From Oryzias latipes (lineage: Eukaryota; Chordata; Actinopteri; Beloniformes; Adrianichthyidae), in NCBI RefSeq assembly GCF_002234675.1, contig NC_019867.2, positions 28,199,166 to 28,263,165 on the forward strand: DNA of 64,000 nt, read 5' to 3'. The position numbers and the translations under genes were made by a program. Below the pieces are notes generated by a model. The model searched no databases and was not told the DNA's origin. It saw only the letters and a program-made list of their open reading frames with translations. This document shows, one piece after another, positions 45,901-57,150 of this stretch. Position 1 is the first letter of the stretch; every line of letters starts with the position of its first letter.

Positions 45901-48900
45901 AACGTACATTTAGCAAATATTATTTTCCACTGATCCGTGTTAAAGATACATTTTCACTTGACACGTTTTCCACAGTTTCGCTGAATATGAGTGCTGCACT
46001 ATCACATACGGAGCGAAAACTCTGGGTGAGGCTCCGGAGCTGTTCGAATCATGTCTGACTGCTGGACTCAATTTTAACAGTGACGTGAAGCCAGAGTGCT
46101 GCTGTGAGCGCGCAGAAAAGGCTACCGGTGAGGCGAGCCTTGCCAGCATGGGGCAGACGTGAGCTGACAGCTGCTTAGCTAAACTGGTGCAGTAGAAACA
46201 GAACAGACAGAGGACGTCTGTCTCCATTGAGAGGAAGATACTCATTAATCTACAGGATAATAAGAAAGACATAACAGATCATAGAGCCTTTTGAGGAGAA
46301 GGATCGAGGCATGGACTCAAAAAGTAAGGCCAAACATGGTTTTCAATCTTTGTTTTTTAAGTGGAAAAAAATGTATCTGAAAACAAAATTTTAGATTTAA
46401 AATAATTATTTTTATGATCATTTTCACAGACAACATTGGATAACACTGATTAAAGCACCAGAATTTGAAGTTGGAAAACTACCAGAAATAGTTACTGAGG
46501 GTCAAAATTGAATCTGTGCTGAACATATCTACAGTATATTATGAGGGGCCGTATAAGACATTATTTATTCTGAACCATTCACATTCATACATTCTTGCTC
46601 TCACAGTCATATATACTCTCTTTCGCATACATATATTCTCTTACGCATACATATATTCTCACTTGCACATACATGTAATCTCACTTGCGCATCCATATAT
46701 TCTCTCTCTCGCATGCATATATATTACCTTACACATACATACATTCTCACTCTCATTGTCACTCTTAAAAAAGAATACATGTATGTGAAAGACAAGTATA
46801 TATGTGCGTGTGAGGAAAAGTATATATGTGCGTGTGAGAGAGGAGTATGCATGAAACGGAAATGACTTTGCATGAAAAGGAAGGCACTTTGCATGAACCG
46901 GAAGGCAGATGATTTCCCGTGCTCTGATTGGACAAGAGGCCGCCACCTCCCTTTTTTTTTTTTTTACGAGCTCTTTTTTATTTTTATTTTTTTTATTGAA
47001 CAATTGCAACATACAGAACCACAAAATGAAAAATTAACAACAATTACACTTCCGAATACAGACTTAACGTGTTACATTCTTAGAAAGATTCTAAATATTA
47101 GCAACACATACAAAAAAAATATATATATAAAAATAAAACTAAATAAAGAAAAAAAATAGATAAAATAAAAAGAGAAAATGCGAGAGTAAACTTATGTTAT
47201 CATTCCAAAAGAAATACAAATGTTAATTGTTTTGTGAGCTTTTGTATTTTTTGAAGCTGAAATCAAGTTTAAATATTGCTGCAGTTCCAGTTTGAACACA
47301 AAGAAATCAGGTTTTTTATTAGAAAATTTGCTTTTGTGAATGTGAAATTTAGCCATAAACAGACGCTAACATGAACCAGCAAAAAGGAGCCACGGGGGTC
47401 CTGCAGCAGGCCATCGGAACCTTAAGAAATATTTTATCTTCACCTCAAGTGGTCACAAATCTGTCTGCATCTCTAGAGACACAAAGGAATGTCTCAAATA
47501 CCAATAATGGTAATAGAAGCGCCACCGAAACAGAAAACCCGTATCCACCTTATTCCTAGCCCCCATGAGCCTTTGCGTGAATTATGGGCGACACTTCCTG
47601 TAGACGCCGGAACACGCATTTACATTAAAACAAATTCCTCTTGTTTTCCATAACTACATATAAATGTGGGAAAACCAGCTGTCATGTCTTAAAAAAGGCA
47701 ACGGTGAGGTGAAGATAAAACATTTCTTAAGGTTCCGATGGCCTGCTGCAGGACCCCCGTGGCTCCTTCTTGCTGGTTCATGTTAGCGTCTGTTCAAAAT
47801 GTTGCCTATTATTTCATTTTTATTTCTTTTTTTCTATATGTGCATTTATAACGTTTGTTCACCCTAACTTGGTTTGTATATGAGCATCTATAAAAAACAA
47901 AAAAACAAAGAGGTACACACATTGTTAAAAATATTACTGTTTTTTGTTTTTTCGGTCTTATATGTGTGTTTGATATTACCAATTGTTTATTGTGCAAGTG
48001 ACTGTCAATGTCTGTAAATTGAAAAATGTACAATAAAGTTTGTAAAAAAAAAAGTCTGTTCAAAATGGGAGGTGGCGGCCTCTCGTCCAATCAGAGCACG
48101 AGAAATCATCTGCCTTCCGGTTCATGCAAAGTGGCTTCCTTTTCATGCAAAGTGGCTTCCTTTTCATGCAAAGTGGCTTTCTTTTCATGCAAAGTGGCTT
48201 CCTTTTCATGCAAAGTGCCTTCCTTTTCATGCAAAGTCACTTCCGTTTCATGCATACTCCTCTCTCACACGCACACATATACTTTTCCTAACACGCACAT
48301 ATATACTTGTCTTTCACATACATATATTCTTTTTTAAGAGTGACAATGAGAGTGAGAATGTATGTATGTGTAAAGTAATATATGTGCATGCGAGAGAGAG
48401 AATATATGGATGCGCAAGTGAGAATACATGTATGTACAAGTGAGAATATGTGTATGTGCAAGTGAGAATATATGTATGCGTAAGAGAATATATATGTATG
48501 CGTAAGAGAATATATATGACTGTGAGAGCAAGAATGTATGAATGTGAATGGTTCAGAATAAATAATGTCTTATACGGCCCCTCATAGTATATACTTTAAT
48601 TTGTTTACAGTATATATGACTAATGTATATACAAGAAGAGTGTTCTATCCATGTCTACAAAAGAAATATGCTCTGTAGGACAAATATCTTCTTGTGTGCA
48701 CCTTATATGCTGTTACCTGCTGTTAGATGAATGGTGAAATATTCAGTTCTTGCAATTGTAAATCTGACTCCAGAGGAGTCGGTGCCTCACCAGCCATCAA
48801 CCTCACTGCATGTCACTGTTCCTGACCCTCTGTCCTCTCTATGTGTGGTTCTCGAGCTGCACCATGGAGCACAGAAAAGAGCTTCAAAGGGTCACTTACA

Positions 48901-51900
48901 TAAACTGGCCACCTTCTTCCCCTCCTGAAGCAGCTCTACATGGTGTACAACCACAATACTTGAGCAGTTTAAATAGCCCCATGTGTAAAAAATAAAAAAG
49001 CCAGGTTAAAAAAAATCTTCTAACTCTGAGAACATCAGATGGAAAGCTAGATCTTTTCATTTCATTTTTCACTTTGCATTGAAAACTTCAAATTTGCTTT
49101 CTCATAAATTACTCAACATGGATTGCATCACATGCTGCTAAATTATTGATTCTATTTGTATTATTAATCTGTAAAAATGCTTCTCCTGTAAACTCAGAAA
49201 ACCAGTTCAGTCTAGATTTAAACTAGCAGATCTGGCTACTGGTTCACTCATTTCCCTCACCTGGTTCTTCATGGGTTCTAGCTGAGCTGGCTTACCTTCG
49301 GTTTTGGTACCAGGTCTTTACTTGGGTGTCACTGAGCTGCAGAGAGGCGGCCAGCTCGATCCGGTCCTGCACACTCAGGTACTTCTGCTTCTGGAAGCTT
49401 CTCTCCAGCCTCGACAGCTGCTGGTCACTGAACGCTGTCCGAGCTTTACGGGGTTTCTTGAGGCGTACTCCAACCGGATCAAAGCTCCTGCCGCCTTCAG
49501 GGGAAACGTGTTGGGACCATTCATCCGAATTTAGTCCAGCCCCTGTAAAATCCCCCCAAAAAGGTCTATTTTCTAACCTGAATGTTTAATTCATTTACCT
49601 TTGATAAGTTAACAGATAACTTGAGTTCTTGCAACGTAACATTTTTACTACTTTTAAACAATAATCAGCATAAACCAAAAAGGACAGAACCGAAGCATCA
49701 AGCTTATCGAAGCCCATCCAAAAAGAACAAGGACAGAACTCAAAACAAAACTAAACATTATTATTAAAATACTTAACTATATACATATATACACATACAG
49801 TACATATACATATGCACTGCTCAAAAAAATAAAGGGAACACCTACAGTAAACTCAATGTTACTCCAAGTCAAGTACATCTCTGTGTAATCGAACTGCTCA
49901 ATTAGGAAGCAACACTGACTGACAATCAATTCCACATGTATTTGAGGAGGTGGAACCGACACCAGGTGGAAATAATGGGCTATCAGCCAGACACCTCCAA
50001 TACTGGAATGGTTTTGCAAGTGGTGAGCTCAGACGACATCTTCGTCCCGATGTGGCTGATGTTGACTTATGAATGCAGACAGTTTTGTCTCTCTAGTGGT
50101 ACAATGAGACAGTGTCTACAACCCACACAAGTGACCAAGGTAGTGCAACTCATCCAGGACAGCACATTAATGTGAGCTGTGGCAAGAAGGTTTTGCTGTG
50201 TCTGTCAGTGTAGTGTCCAGAGCATGGAAGCACTACCAGGAGACAGGCCAGTGCATCAGGAGATGAAGGACAGCAACAACCCTGCATCAGGAGCACTACT
50301 TTCTCCTTTGAGCAAGGAGAAACAGGAGGAACACTGCCAGAGCCCTGCAAAATGACCTCCAGCAAGCCAAAAAAATGCAGGTGTCTGTCCAAACTGTTAG
50401 AAACACACTTCATGAGGGTGGTACGAGGGCCCAACGTCCACAGGTGGGAGTTGTACTTACAACCCGACACCGTGCAAGACGTTTGGCATTTACTAGAGAA
50501 CACCAAGAACACCACTGGCGCCCTGTGCTCTTCACAGATAAAAGCAGGATCACGTCTGTCACTGAGCACACGTGAAAGAGTCTGGAGACGGCGTGGAGAA
50601 CGCTCTACTGCCTGCAACATCGACAAACATGACCCGTTTGGCAGTGGATCAGTAATGGTTGAGGGGGGGGGGTCTTTGGAGGGCTGCACAGATCTCTGGG
50701 TACTTACCAGAGGTTGCCTTACTGCCGTTAGGCATCGAGATTTATGCTAAATGCCAAAAACATCGAAAATACGGACAAAAAAAGGTCAAAGCCATCTCGT
50801 GCCCAATTTAGAAAGAAAAGAAAAGAAAAAGAGAAAAGAGATAAAGAAAAGGGTATGTCCTCATAGCTAGACGCATGTTTTCTAATGCTTCCTGGCCATG
50901 CAACAACAACGTTGTGGATGAAAACTTTTTTTTTGTCGATGACCAAAACTGAAGTAGGCCCAAATGTTGCAAATAACATCATTATTTATTTTTTAAGATT
51001 TTCTTCTTAAACGTTTGCTCTGCCTTAACTTGTAACATTAGTTATGATTCGTGTGTCTGTCTGCTTTGCTGTAAAAAGAAGGTTTTGTTGTGTTTTGTTG
51101 TTATATTAGTTCCTAAATGTTAAATGAGCTGTGATGGTAGCATGCTGCTGCCATAACATGCTAATGGCGTGTAGGTACCATAACCGTTGGGCCTGGAACT
51201 TCCGTTCGGGGTCCTGGGACTAATGCTGACGTCACATTATGTGATTGGCTGTACGTTGGTCTGATGACGTGTCAGATAGTGATTGGTCTGGACAAATTAC
51301 GATACTACCATAGAAGAAGATATTATGAAGTCTGTTGTAAACAAACAGAGCTCCGACATGGAGCGAGATTATCTTCTATCTTTATTATTGTTATGATTAT
51401 TATTGAATGGTCTCTTGTAGTTTTTTTAATCCATGCACCCAGTGCTTTATTATTGGCCGAACGGACCCGGAAGAACAACATGTAGCCGTGCTAACAACAT
51501 TTTTAGCCACGGCTGAACTTAAACTAGAATAACAAGCGGATTGTGGCAAAATCTCTTTATAAAAATTGCAAAGAATAATGTCAGACACAATTTATGAGGG
51601 AAAATAACTTTAGGTTACAAAAGAGAACGTGAAATGAAAATTTGTAGAGCCCGAGAAGATGTCGACGCTACGAAGTTTGTCCAAGTGGGGTTACCATAGT
51701 GTGACGTTACCTTCAGTCTTAAGGACCCCGAATGGAAGTTCCAGGCTAAACGGTTATGGCACCTACAGGGGCAAATAACTTCAGATTGGCCATTACTTAA
51801 TAATCATTTGTGGCAGCCTAAACGTTTTCACAATGTTTTTTTTACCAGTTAACTGGGGATTTAGGGGTTAATTTTGAGCCTGCATGTATGAAGTTTATTT

Positions 51901-53648
51901 TTAATTCATTTACAAATGTTGGGTTATATTATTAGTCAATAGAATTTTCATAAATCTGCAGGTAGTTTTAAAGATGAATATTTACCCTTTACTACAACTC
52001 TATGGTGACAAAACATAATTTAACAGGTCATAACTAGAAATCTGCCAAAGGATTGAAGACAGCAAACACCAGCCAATTTTCCCTTCTCTGAAGTACAGAT
52101 TCAGATAGAGCATGACAACTTAAATTTTGCAATTCATAAATATTTTTTATAAGACCTATATTGCAGACGAGGAGCTAACAGAGCAATGCGAGGCACTAGA
52201 CGACATACTGCATTTTGAAGGGAACTGTGATTTGGACAGTAGAGAGCTTGTTCAGGAAATCAAGAACTTGCCTAGCTTGCCATCAACGACTCCAAGTCTC
52301 CTTGACCTTATGACTTTCATGCACTCACCTTGCCAGTCACTGTGGCTCAAGCAGAGAGGAGCTTTTCAAAACTCAAGTTGATCAAGTCATTCCTAAGGTC
52401 AACAATGTCTCAGGAGCGACTCACTAACCTTGCCGTTGTTAGTATCAATCATTCAGTAGGGGAGCAGATTTCAAACGATGAGGTTATTGCTGAGTTTGCA
52501 TCAAGGAAGGCTAGAAAGGTTAGGTTTTAGTTAGTATTTTCTGTTCTTAGTGCAATGGTGCAGCAGTTATATTTTATTTTAGCGTGTTACTTGTGCGATA
52601 AAAGATTTGTGCTTTAAAATATTTATTTCATATTATTTATGGATAACTGTTATAACGCGGTGCAGAATTCTGATAAACGCCTTTTGTATCAACTTCTTAA
52701 TTTCAATGACAATAAAACTCGTCAGTTGACATGGACAAAGTGACTCTATTGGGGGGGGGCTGGGGAGGGTCTCGCCCGGGGAGTAATTCAGGGTAGAACC
52801 GCCACTGTGGATCGTCCACGAATTGAATCATTAAAGCGAATCTTTACACCTAACTATCTGTCCCTAAGTTTCTGTATTTGGCTTTATGTCATTTTGACCT
52901 CTTCAGTGCCTTAGTGCTGAGAAGTGCCAAACAATTGAAGGTCGATTTAAGCCTGTTATTTTCTTCAGTTTTACTTTAGTTTTTATGCCTTTTAATTCTT
53001 TTGTTTGTCCAATGTTCTGTCCCGTTTGTTTGTTTTTCTTTCTTCAGATGTGTTCATTTCATCTACATTTATCTGTCTTTTATTTGATTTTGTTGTTTTT
53101 ACATAAATGTCATTTTACACAGAAACTGAGATCATTTTTGATCATTTATGCCTGAAAACATTGAATTTAAATGCAGCAAGTTTTAAAACATTGGGACCTC
53201 AAATTTTAAAAGGTAAATATTTTCCTTGACAAACTCGATAAAGGTTTGAAAAACCACTTCGACCGCTTATTCACCCTTTGGTTTAAAATGTACTTGCGTT
53301 TATAATTGTAATCCTCTCACCTTTGTTGTCGCTAGCGGGAGAAACGCTCATTTTATCCCAATAATCTTCATCGGATCTGCAGTCACACGGTTGGACTCGT
53401 GGTCCGGGCCGGACAGTGTCAGAAAAAGTCCGGGACTCCGCTAAAATGTCCTGGATTAGAAAGGAGGAGCTGATGGGGCGGCGCTGTTGCAGCCGGAACG
53501 CGGACTCCTGGGGCGGGGAGGATGGCTCCGAGCAGCCGCCCGGGAGGAACTCCTGGGGCTTTGGCCGGGAGGGAGCCGCGCCGGGCGGCGGCGATGGGAG
53601 GAAAGAGCCGGCGAGGAGCCCGGAGCTGCTGGAGGCAGAGAGCTGCAT
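42939..53648 (-). CDS. barhl1: BarH-like homeobox transcription factor, three exons
   Basis: Minus-strand exons: 53648-53321, 49542-49296, 43140-42939; all splice sites and phases (1, then 2) fit, giving 258 residues. An eh1/FIL-type repression motif FLIQDIL lies at 63-69, matching the FLIRDIL motif of BARHL1. The homeodomain is at about 140-199, with [10 protein letters not shown] before helix 1 and [10 protein letters not shown] in helix 3; Thr47 and Tyr49 are the Bar-class signature. [11 protein letters not shown] follows, as in BARHL1. The protein is then unlike BARHL1: the last ~50 residues ([10 protein letters not shown]...HMDPH) lack the usual SALQRMFP/PYFYP tail, and the protein is short (human 327). 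The Met at 53648 follows an in-frame stop. The position, convergent to ddx31, is the BARHL1 position in human. The symbol rests on synteny and homeodomain; it could be a diverged duplicate. Confidence 0.88.
43607..44146. mobile_element. hAT-type MITE with 8-bp target duplication
   Basis: The ends CAGGAGTGGGCAAACTACGG and, reversed, CAAGGGTGGACAAACCTTTT are hAT-like. They are flanked by TCTTAGAG (43599-43606) and TCTTAGAA (44147-44154), an 8-bp duplication with one mismatch. There is no transposase. It lies in the homeobox gene's second intron. Confidence 0.78.
44215..45345 (+). repeat. Fish interspersed repeat interrupted by a LINE
   Basis: The flanks 44215-44336 and 45179-45345 read continuously once the LINE between them is removed (GTTTTACTTCCCTGG|TCCCAATCTCTCCTGATC...TATTTAAGTCTTGTCTCTGC). 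This resembles a common teleost repeat; its class was not determined. Confidence 0.5.
44337..45178 (+). mobile_element. 5'-truncated LINE with 10-bp target-site duplication
   Basis: The insertion is bounded by ACTTCCCTGG at 44327-44336 and again at 45179-45188. It encodes the end of a reverse transcriptase ([13 protein letters not shown]), then [31 protein letters not shown] and a long C-terminal block ([28 protein letters not shown]). The frame shifts at least twice (near 44523 and 44795), so it is dead. It ends with GGATAAGCAGAGGAAGATGG and (GATG)n. Clade assignment (RTE- or Rex-like) is uncertain. Confidence 0.8.
45836..46310. repeat. Probable hAT-like repeat end
   Basis: ACAGTGACGTGCAGTCAGAT followed by GAGGCGAGTGAGGC...GCCTCACC resembles the 5' end of a common fish hAT-like repeat. 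The opposite end was not located, so extent and class are tentative. Confidence 0.35.
46952..47358 (-). mobile_element. L1 ORF2 C-terminal/3' fragment in left foldback arm
   Basis: It starts with a poly-T run (46952-46964), the tail of a minus-strand retroposon. At its other end the minus strand reads [16 protein letters not shown]...[11 protein letters not shown], which resembles the extreme C-terminus of L1 ORF2. It is 5'-truncated and lies where the foldback arm would otherwise be continuous. Confidence 0.6.
47802..48053 (+). mobile_element. Poly(A) retroposon 3' fragment in right foldback arm
   Basis: It is flanked by a perfect 14-bp duplication GTCTGTTCAAAATG (47788-47801 and 48054-48067). 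It ends with GTACAATAAAGTTTG and an A-run (48043-48053). This is a clean target-primed insertion, probably the 3' UTR of an L1-type LINE. Confidence 0.82.
48118..48255 (+). repeat. 21-bp tandem array inside the foldback arm
   Basis: Six to seven units of TTCATGCAAAGTGGCTTCCTT have a 21-bp period (CATGC at 48123, 48144, 48165, 48186, 48207, 48228). It encodes the 7-residue repeat FHAKWLP in one open frame. The mirrored left arm (46850-46910) has only two to three units. Confidence 0.8.
48593..49295. other. Intron sequence without recognised element
   Basis: This part of the homeobox gene's second intron shows no coding exon, inverted repeat or known family. Confidence 0.5.
49814..50745 (+). 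mobile_element. Tc1-like transposon, 3'-truncated
   Basis: The left end CACTGCTCAAAAAAATAAAG is a known Tc1-type terminus. The plus strand encodes transposase pieces in two frames: [33 protein letters not shown] and [12 protein letters not shown], then [12 protein letters not shown] and [11 protein letters not shown]. The second catalytic region DE(D) is interrupted by frameshifts and the right terminus is missing after about 50745. It lies in homeobox gene intron 1. Confidence 0.78.
51170..51767. mobile_element. Non-autonomous DNA transposon with ~45-bp inverted ends
   Basis: The left end TGTAGGTACCATAACCGTTG and the right end (reversed TGTAGGTGCCATAACCGTTT) continue as inverted repeats through CCTGGAACTTCC(G/A)TTCGGGGTCC. 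The interior has no transposase. Superfamily unknown; a target duplication was not evident. Confidence 0.72.
52080..52807 (+). mobile_element. 5'-truncated hAT transposon with transposase C-terminus
   Basis: Frames at 52163-52330 and 52330-52530 join through a single frameshift. The second encodes [19 protein letters not shown]...[13 protein letters not shown], the hAT C-terminal dimerisation domain of the ZMYM1-like group. The sequence ends at 52807 with ACCGCCACTG, a hAT-type terminus (reversed CAGTGGCGGT). The 5' portion is not present. Confidence 0.78.
52808..53320. other. Intron 1 sequence next to homeobox exon 1
   Basis: AT-rich, T-rich DNA. No further element or exon is recognised. 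Confidence 0.5.
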
Positions 53649-53880
53649 GCCGGCCGGGAGGCGGTGCAGTTCTGTCAGAAGTTAGTCAGAAACATCCAGG
53701 AATGGACTCAAGTAAATAAATAAAAAATACATACATCTAGCGGATACCTTATCAAAAGGTGGGAAGCAAAGGTTTTTGATCAAAGTTAAAAGAGTTGGAA
53801 ACAGAATTTCAGCACCACGGACAGAGACACAAGGATCGAACTTCCCTCCTTACCTACATTTTTCTTCTTCCTCCTCACGG

Positions 53881-53923
53881 TCCTCCTCCTCCTCCTCCTC
53901 CTCCTCCTCCTCCTCCCCCTCCT
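53881..53923. repeat. (TCC)n microsatellite
   Basis: About 13 TCC units lie roughly 230 bp upstream of the homeobox start codon, on the promoter side. Polypurine/polypyrimidine tracts of this kind are common near vertebrate promoters; no function is implied. Confidence 0.85.
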
Positions 53924-54690
53924 GTCTAAAGGGAGTCCTTCTCTGAGTCCATTTCTGGACCAATCAAACTCAGATCAAGTTCACTAAAAGTCCCTTTGAT
54001 TTATTGGATATGAAGAAATGCTGGAAGCATTTTTCCTCACTTCAACGTTAATCACAGTTGTTGGAATGACTTTTATTATTATTTCACAGCAAACCTGCGA
54101 ATAGAACATTTAAAAAGCGTTATTCTGTAAAGCAGAACTTTCTTTATCTGACATAAGATAAAAAAATAAAGCTTTAATTAAAAAAAAAAAGTTGCTAAAC
54201 TCTTTAATGTTTTTTATTGAAGATTTACTCCTTACGGTGGCCGAGAGGTGCAAGACACGCTTACATTTAAGATACAACAAAAAATCCCAGTACAAATGAA
54301 CAAATGCTGAAATACAACAGCAAAGCATGAAAAAAATGACAGAGTCCTGAAACAGAAAAGCAAATACGGGTACAAATACCAAATTACAAAAAAACCACCC
54401 CATTACAAATGACCAAAACCAGAAACACAACAACAAAAGCAGAGACACAGCTTCTAACGGAAAGGGACGTATTTTAAAACCAATAGTGTACGTGTGTATT
54501 TTTAAAGTTTTTAATTACTGTTTTCTTTATGTGGACATCATAAAACGTGAGACTGTGCAAAAGCATTATTTATTGTATTACTACAATAAAAATTACAACA
54601 ATGTTTAGCAATACCTTGTACTAGCTACTTTAATTACATCAAAAATAATACGATTTATTACTTTTGTAAAGAATAACACCCAACACTTTA
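53924..54690. other. Upstream flank of homeobox gene
   Basis: AT-rich sequence with A-rich stretches (54250-54440, repeated ACAAA-type motifs) that may be a degraded retroposon. No gene is seen. Confidence 0.4.
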
Positions 54691-54694
54691 AGTA

Positions 54695-56500
54695 AGTGCT
54701 TTAAGTAAGTAAGTAAATTTTATTTGTATAGCACTTTTCACAGACAGGAGTCACAAGGTGCTTAATATACATATTTGTGTGTGTGTATAAAAAAAATAAA
54801 AGACAAAAAGCATATACTGTCATGAATCTCAGAGCGTGGCGAAACCAGATCCTGGAACCCAGAATAAAGACAGGTAAGTGGCAGGTAAGAAATGATTCAT
54901 TTCTTCCAGGATGGTTTAGGCTTTGATCAGAAGAGGTCCGGACTGGACAGTGGCTTGAGGCGTGGCTGGAGGTGTTAGCGCGGTTAGCGTAGGCCGAGAG
55001 GTCTTCAGGTTTTCCAAAAGGCTTGGGAGGGGATCCAACTGACGTCACTCGTGAAGTGGTTTTCCTGAGGCAGGAGAATTTGGTTAGAGCCAGAACGAGA
55101 GCAGGACAATATTCAACCATTGATTGACAAGACCAGGCTTAGTCACCATAAGGGACAACGAACATGCGTTGAATACTTGAGCTGGGTCTCCTTTTGAGCA
55201 GCAGAGGGTGATGAGCTGAGTGACGACAGCAGGCGGTGATCAGGAGCAGAGCAGAGCTGGAGGGGAAGGAGTCTGACAGAGGCACCATGACATTTACCAC
55301 ATTAAAAAAAACAGTTTCAGTAAAAAAAAAAAGCAAAATAAAAAGTTTTCAATTGACTTTTTAAAGAATTTATAAAGTCCAGGAATGTTTAGGAGCAACA
55401 GCCTGGAAGGATCCGTCTCCTCTGGTCCAGAACTGTGTGCGAGGGACCTTCAACAAGTTCTGATCCACAAAGTTTAGTGCACAAGATGGTCTGTTGGGAC
55501 CGATCAAATCACAAACATATGGAGGAGCTTGACCATGGAGGGCTCTAAAAGTCAACCTTTAAGATTTTATATTGAAAGCGGTAAGCAACCGGGAGCCAAT
55601 GAAGAGCTTTAAGGATAGGTGAGATGGGATCTCTTCTCTTAGTGCGGGTCAAGATCCTTGCAGCAAAGTTCTGGATCAACTGTAGACGAGACTGCTCCTT
55701 CTTATTCAGACAGGAAAACAGACTGTTACAGTAGTCTAACCATGTAGATAAAAAGGCATGAATAAGAAGTTCAAGATCTTCATTTGACACATTTTTCCTG
55801 AGCTTAGAAACTGGAAGAAACAGTTCTTGGTCAGCTGTTTGGAGTGCTGCCCCAGTGACATATCTTTGTCAAAAATGACACCCAAAAGGCTGGGTTTGAC
55901 AGCCTGGCCAAGAGAACCCAAGTGCTGCTTAATCACTGGTATAGCATCATCAGGGGCAATATCTAGCGTTTCTGTTTTCTCTGAGTTTAGCTGCAGAGAG
56001 TTTTTTTACAGAGCCATTGTTTTATCTGAATCAGGCAGTTCATCAGTGAGTCCAGCTTTATGTCTCAGAGAGCTTAAAAGAGCAATATAGCTGGATACAA
56101 TCAGCAAAAAAGTGATAGGAGACATCGCTGAACTCCTGAATGATCTTTCCAAGGAGCATCATGTGCAATAGAACTAGAACAAGGCCCAGAACAGAGCCCT
56201 GAGGAACACCACACGCTAAGTCTGCTGACTGAGACATTATGGGGTTTGCCATGACACTGAAATTCCCACCAGCTAAGTAAGAGGGAAACCAGTGGAGAAC
56301 TGACCCTGACAAACCAATCAGGTCCCTCAATCTTTCCAATAAGATCTGGTGGTCAACCGTATCAAAGTCTGATGAAAGATCTAGTAAAACTAGGACAATG
56401 TATTTGCCAGAATCAGCAGACATCAAAATGTCACTGGACACTTTCAGCAGGGTTGTCTCTGTGGAGGGATGTTTACAAAAGCCTGACTAAAACGTGTCAA
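54695..56500 (-). mobile_element. L2/Rex1-like LINE, decayed, with (AAGT)n tail
   Basis: Minus-strand pieces in order: LVLLDLSSDFDTVDHQILLERL and CGVPQGSVLG (56441-56060; RT), FADCIQLY where FADD(T)QLY is expected, SLLGVIFDKDMSLGQHSK, HAFLSTWLDYCNSLFSCL, LKALHWLPVAYR, and ALHGQAPPYVCDLI (55555-55370). The order is that of a jockey/L2-type ORF2 C-terminal half. Frames are shifted repeatedly and the active-site Asp is gone. The 3' end carries GCTATACAAATAAAATTTAC and TTAC repeats at about 54700. About 500 bp of unrelated sequence (54840-55310) interrupts the 3' region. Confidence 0.8.
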
Positions 56501-56749
56501 AGATTTAACACTTATTCAGAAGTGAAGCTGATGCAGCTAAAACTGTGAACCAGGCCGCACTTTGTCTCATCATTTTAGCGTCTCTGTGGTTTTTAGTGTC
56601 TTGTCATCACTACAAAATGTGATTTACGTCCCTTTCTATCCTCACATTATCCGCGAATTCTGTCGCTTCCCTTAACAACAGTTAAGGACTTGGTCGCGAA
56701 GGAAACAACACTGGAAATACAGCAAAATCTGGAAGCGTTTCACTTTTAT

Positions 56750-57150
56750 TTATACCATGGTCCGGGTGAATACTCGATTCTGATTGGCTGCTGGGTGTGC
56801 ATTAAAACCTGATAACCGCACATGGAAAAAAAAAAGTTCCGGTCGCCTAGCTTAAAGGTTTCATATCACTGCGCCGGCTTCTTTAAAACAACCTTTTGCT
56901 TCATCATTTGGACAAAAACATCGGTAAGAGGTGAACTTTCTCTTTGAACTGATGCTTTTATTCAACCCATCGGAAAGATCAGCATATATATATATATTGC
57001 CGAATCTTGACTGCAGTGGTGGTGCGGCGCGACGTGGACTATTCTCACAAGTCATCCAATTTTTGTGTGAAAAGCGATCCAAATCGGAAAAAAACAAGAA
57101 TTAAAAACTGGTTAATATGTATTGCTTTTGTAAGTGACCATGGTATAAGC
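56750..57150. mobile_element. MITE with TTATACCATGGTC termini
   Basis: TTATACCATGGTCC (56750) is mirrored by GACCATGGTATAAG (57137-57150). The interior includes GATTCTGATTGGCTGCTGG and a (TA)n stretch. No transposase was seen. Confidence 0.55.

Larger units (their letters stand above)
46540..48586. mobile_element. Foldback element with ~500-bp inverted arms
   Basis: The left end TATGAGGGGCCGTATAAGAC is mirrored exactly at the right end (48567-48586). It is flanked by GTATAT on both sides (46534-46539, 48587-48592). The left arm is 46540-46951 plus about 47359-47445; the right arm is about 47706-47801 plus 48068-48586. Each arm is interrupted near the mirrored site by an L1 3' fragment. The arms carry (TACATATATTCTCAC)-like simple repeats and a 21-bp tandem array. 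The central loop (47446-47705) has no recognised domain; a 62-codon frame begins in the left arm (47371, [16 protein letters not shown]). Confidence 0.82.

Noticed and set aside
46516-46788. Open frame rich in Ile, Tyr, Ser and His
   Set aside because: It is a translation of simple repeats in the foldback arm; the mirrored arm gives equivalent frames.
48118-48255. Possible CRISPR-like array
   Set aside because: The 21-bp units are directly abutting with no spacers, and the DNA is vertebrate.
49304-49534. Plus-strand open frame over the homeobox exon
   Set aside because: It is the reverse-strand shadow of the homeodomain exon.
53416-53723. Plus-strand open frames at the homeobox first exon
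   Set aside because: They are antisense shadows of the GC-rich barhl1-like exon 1.
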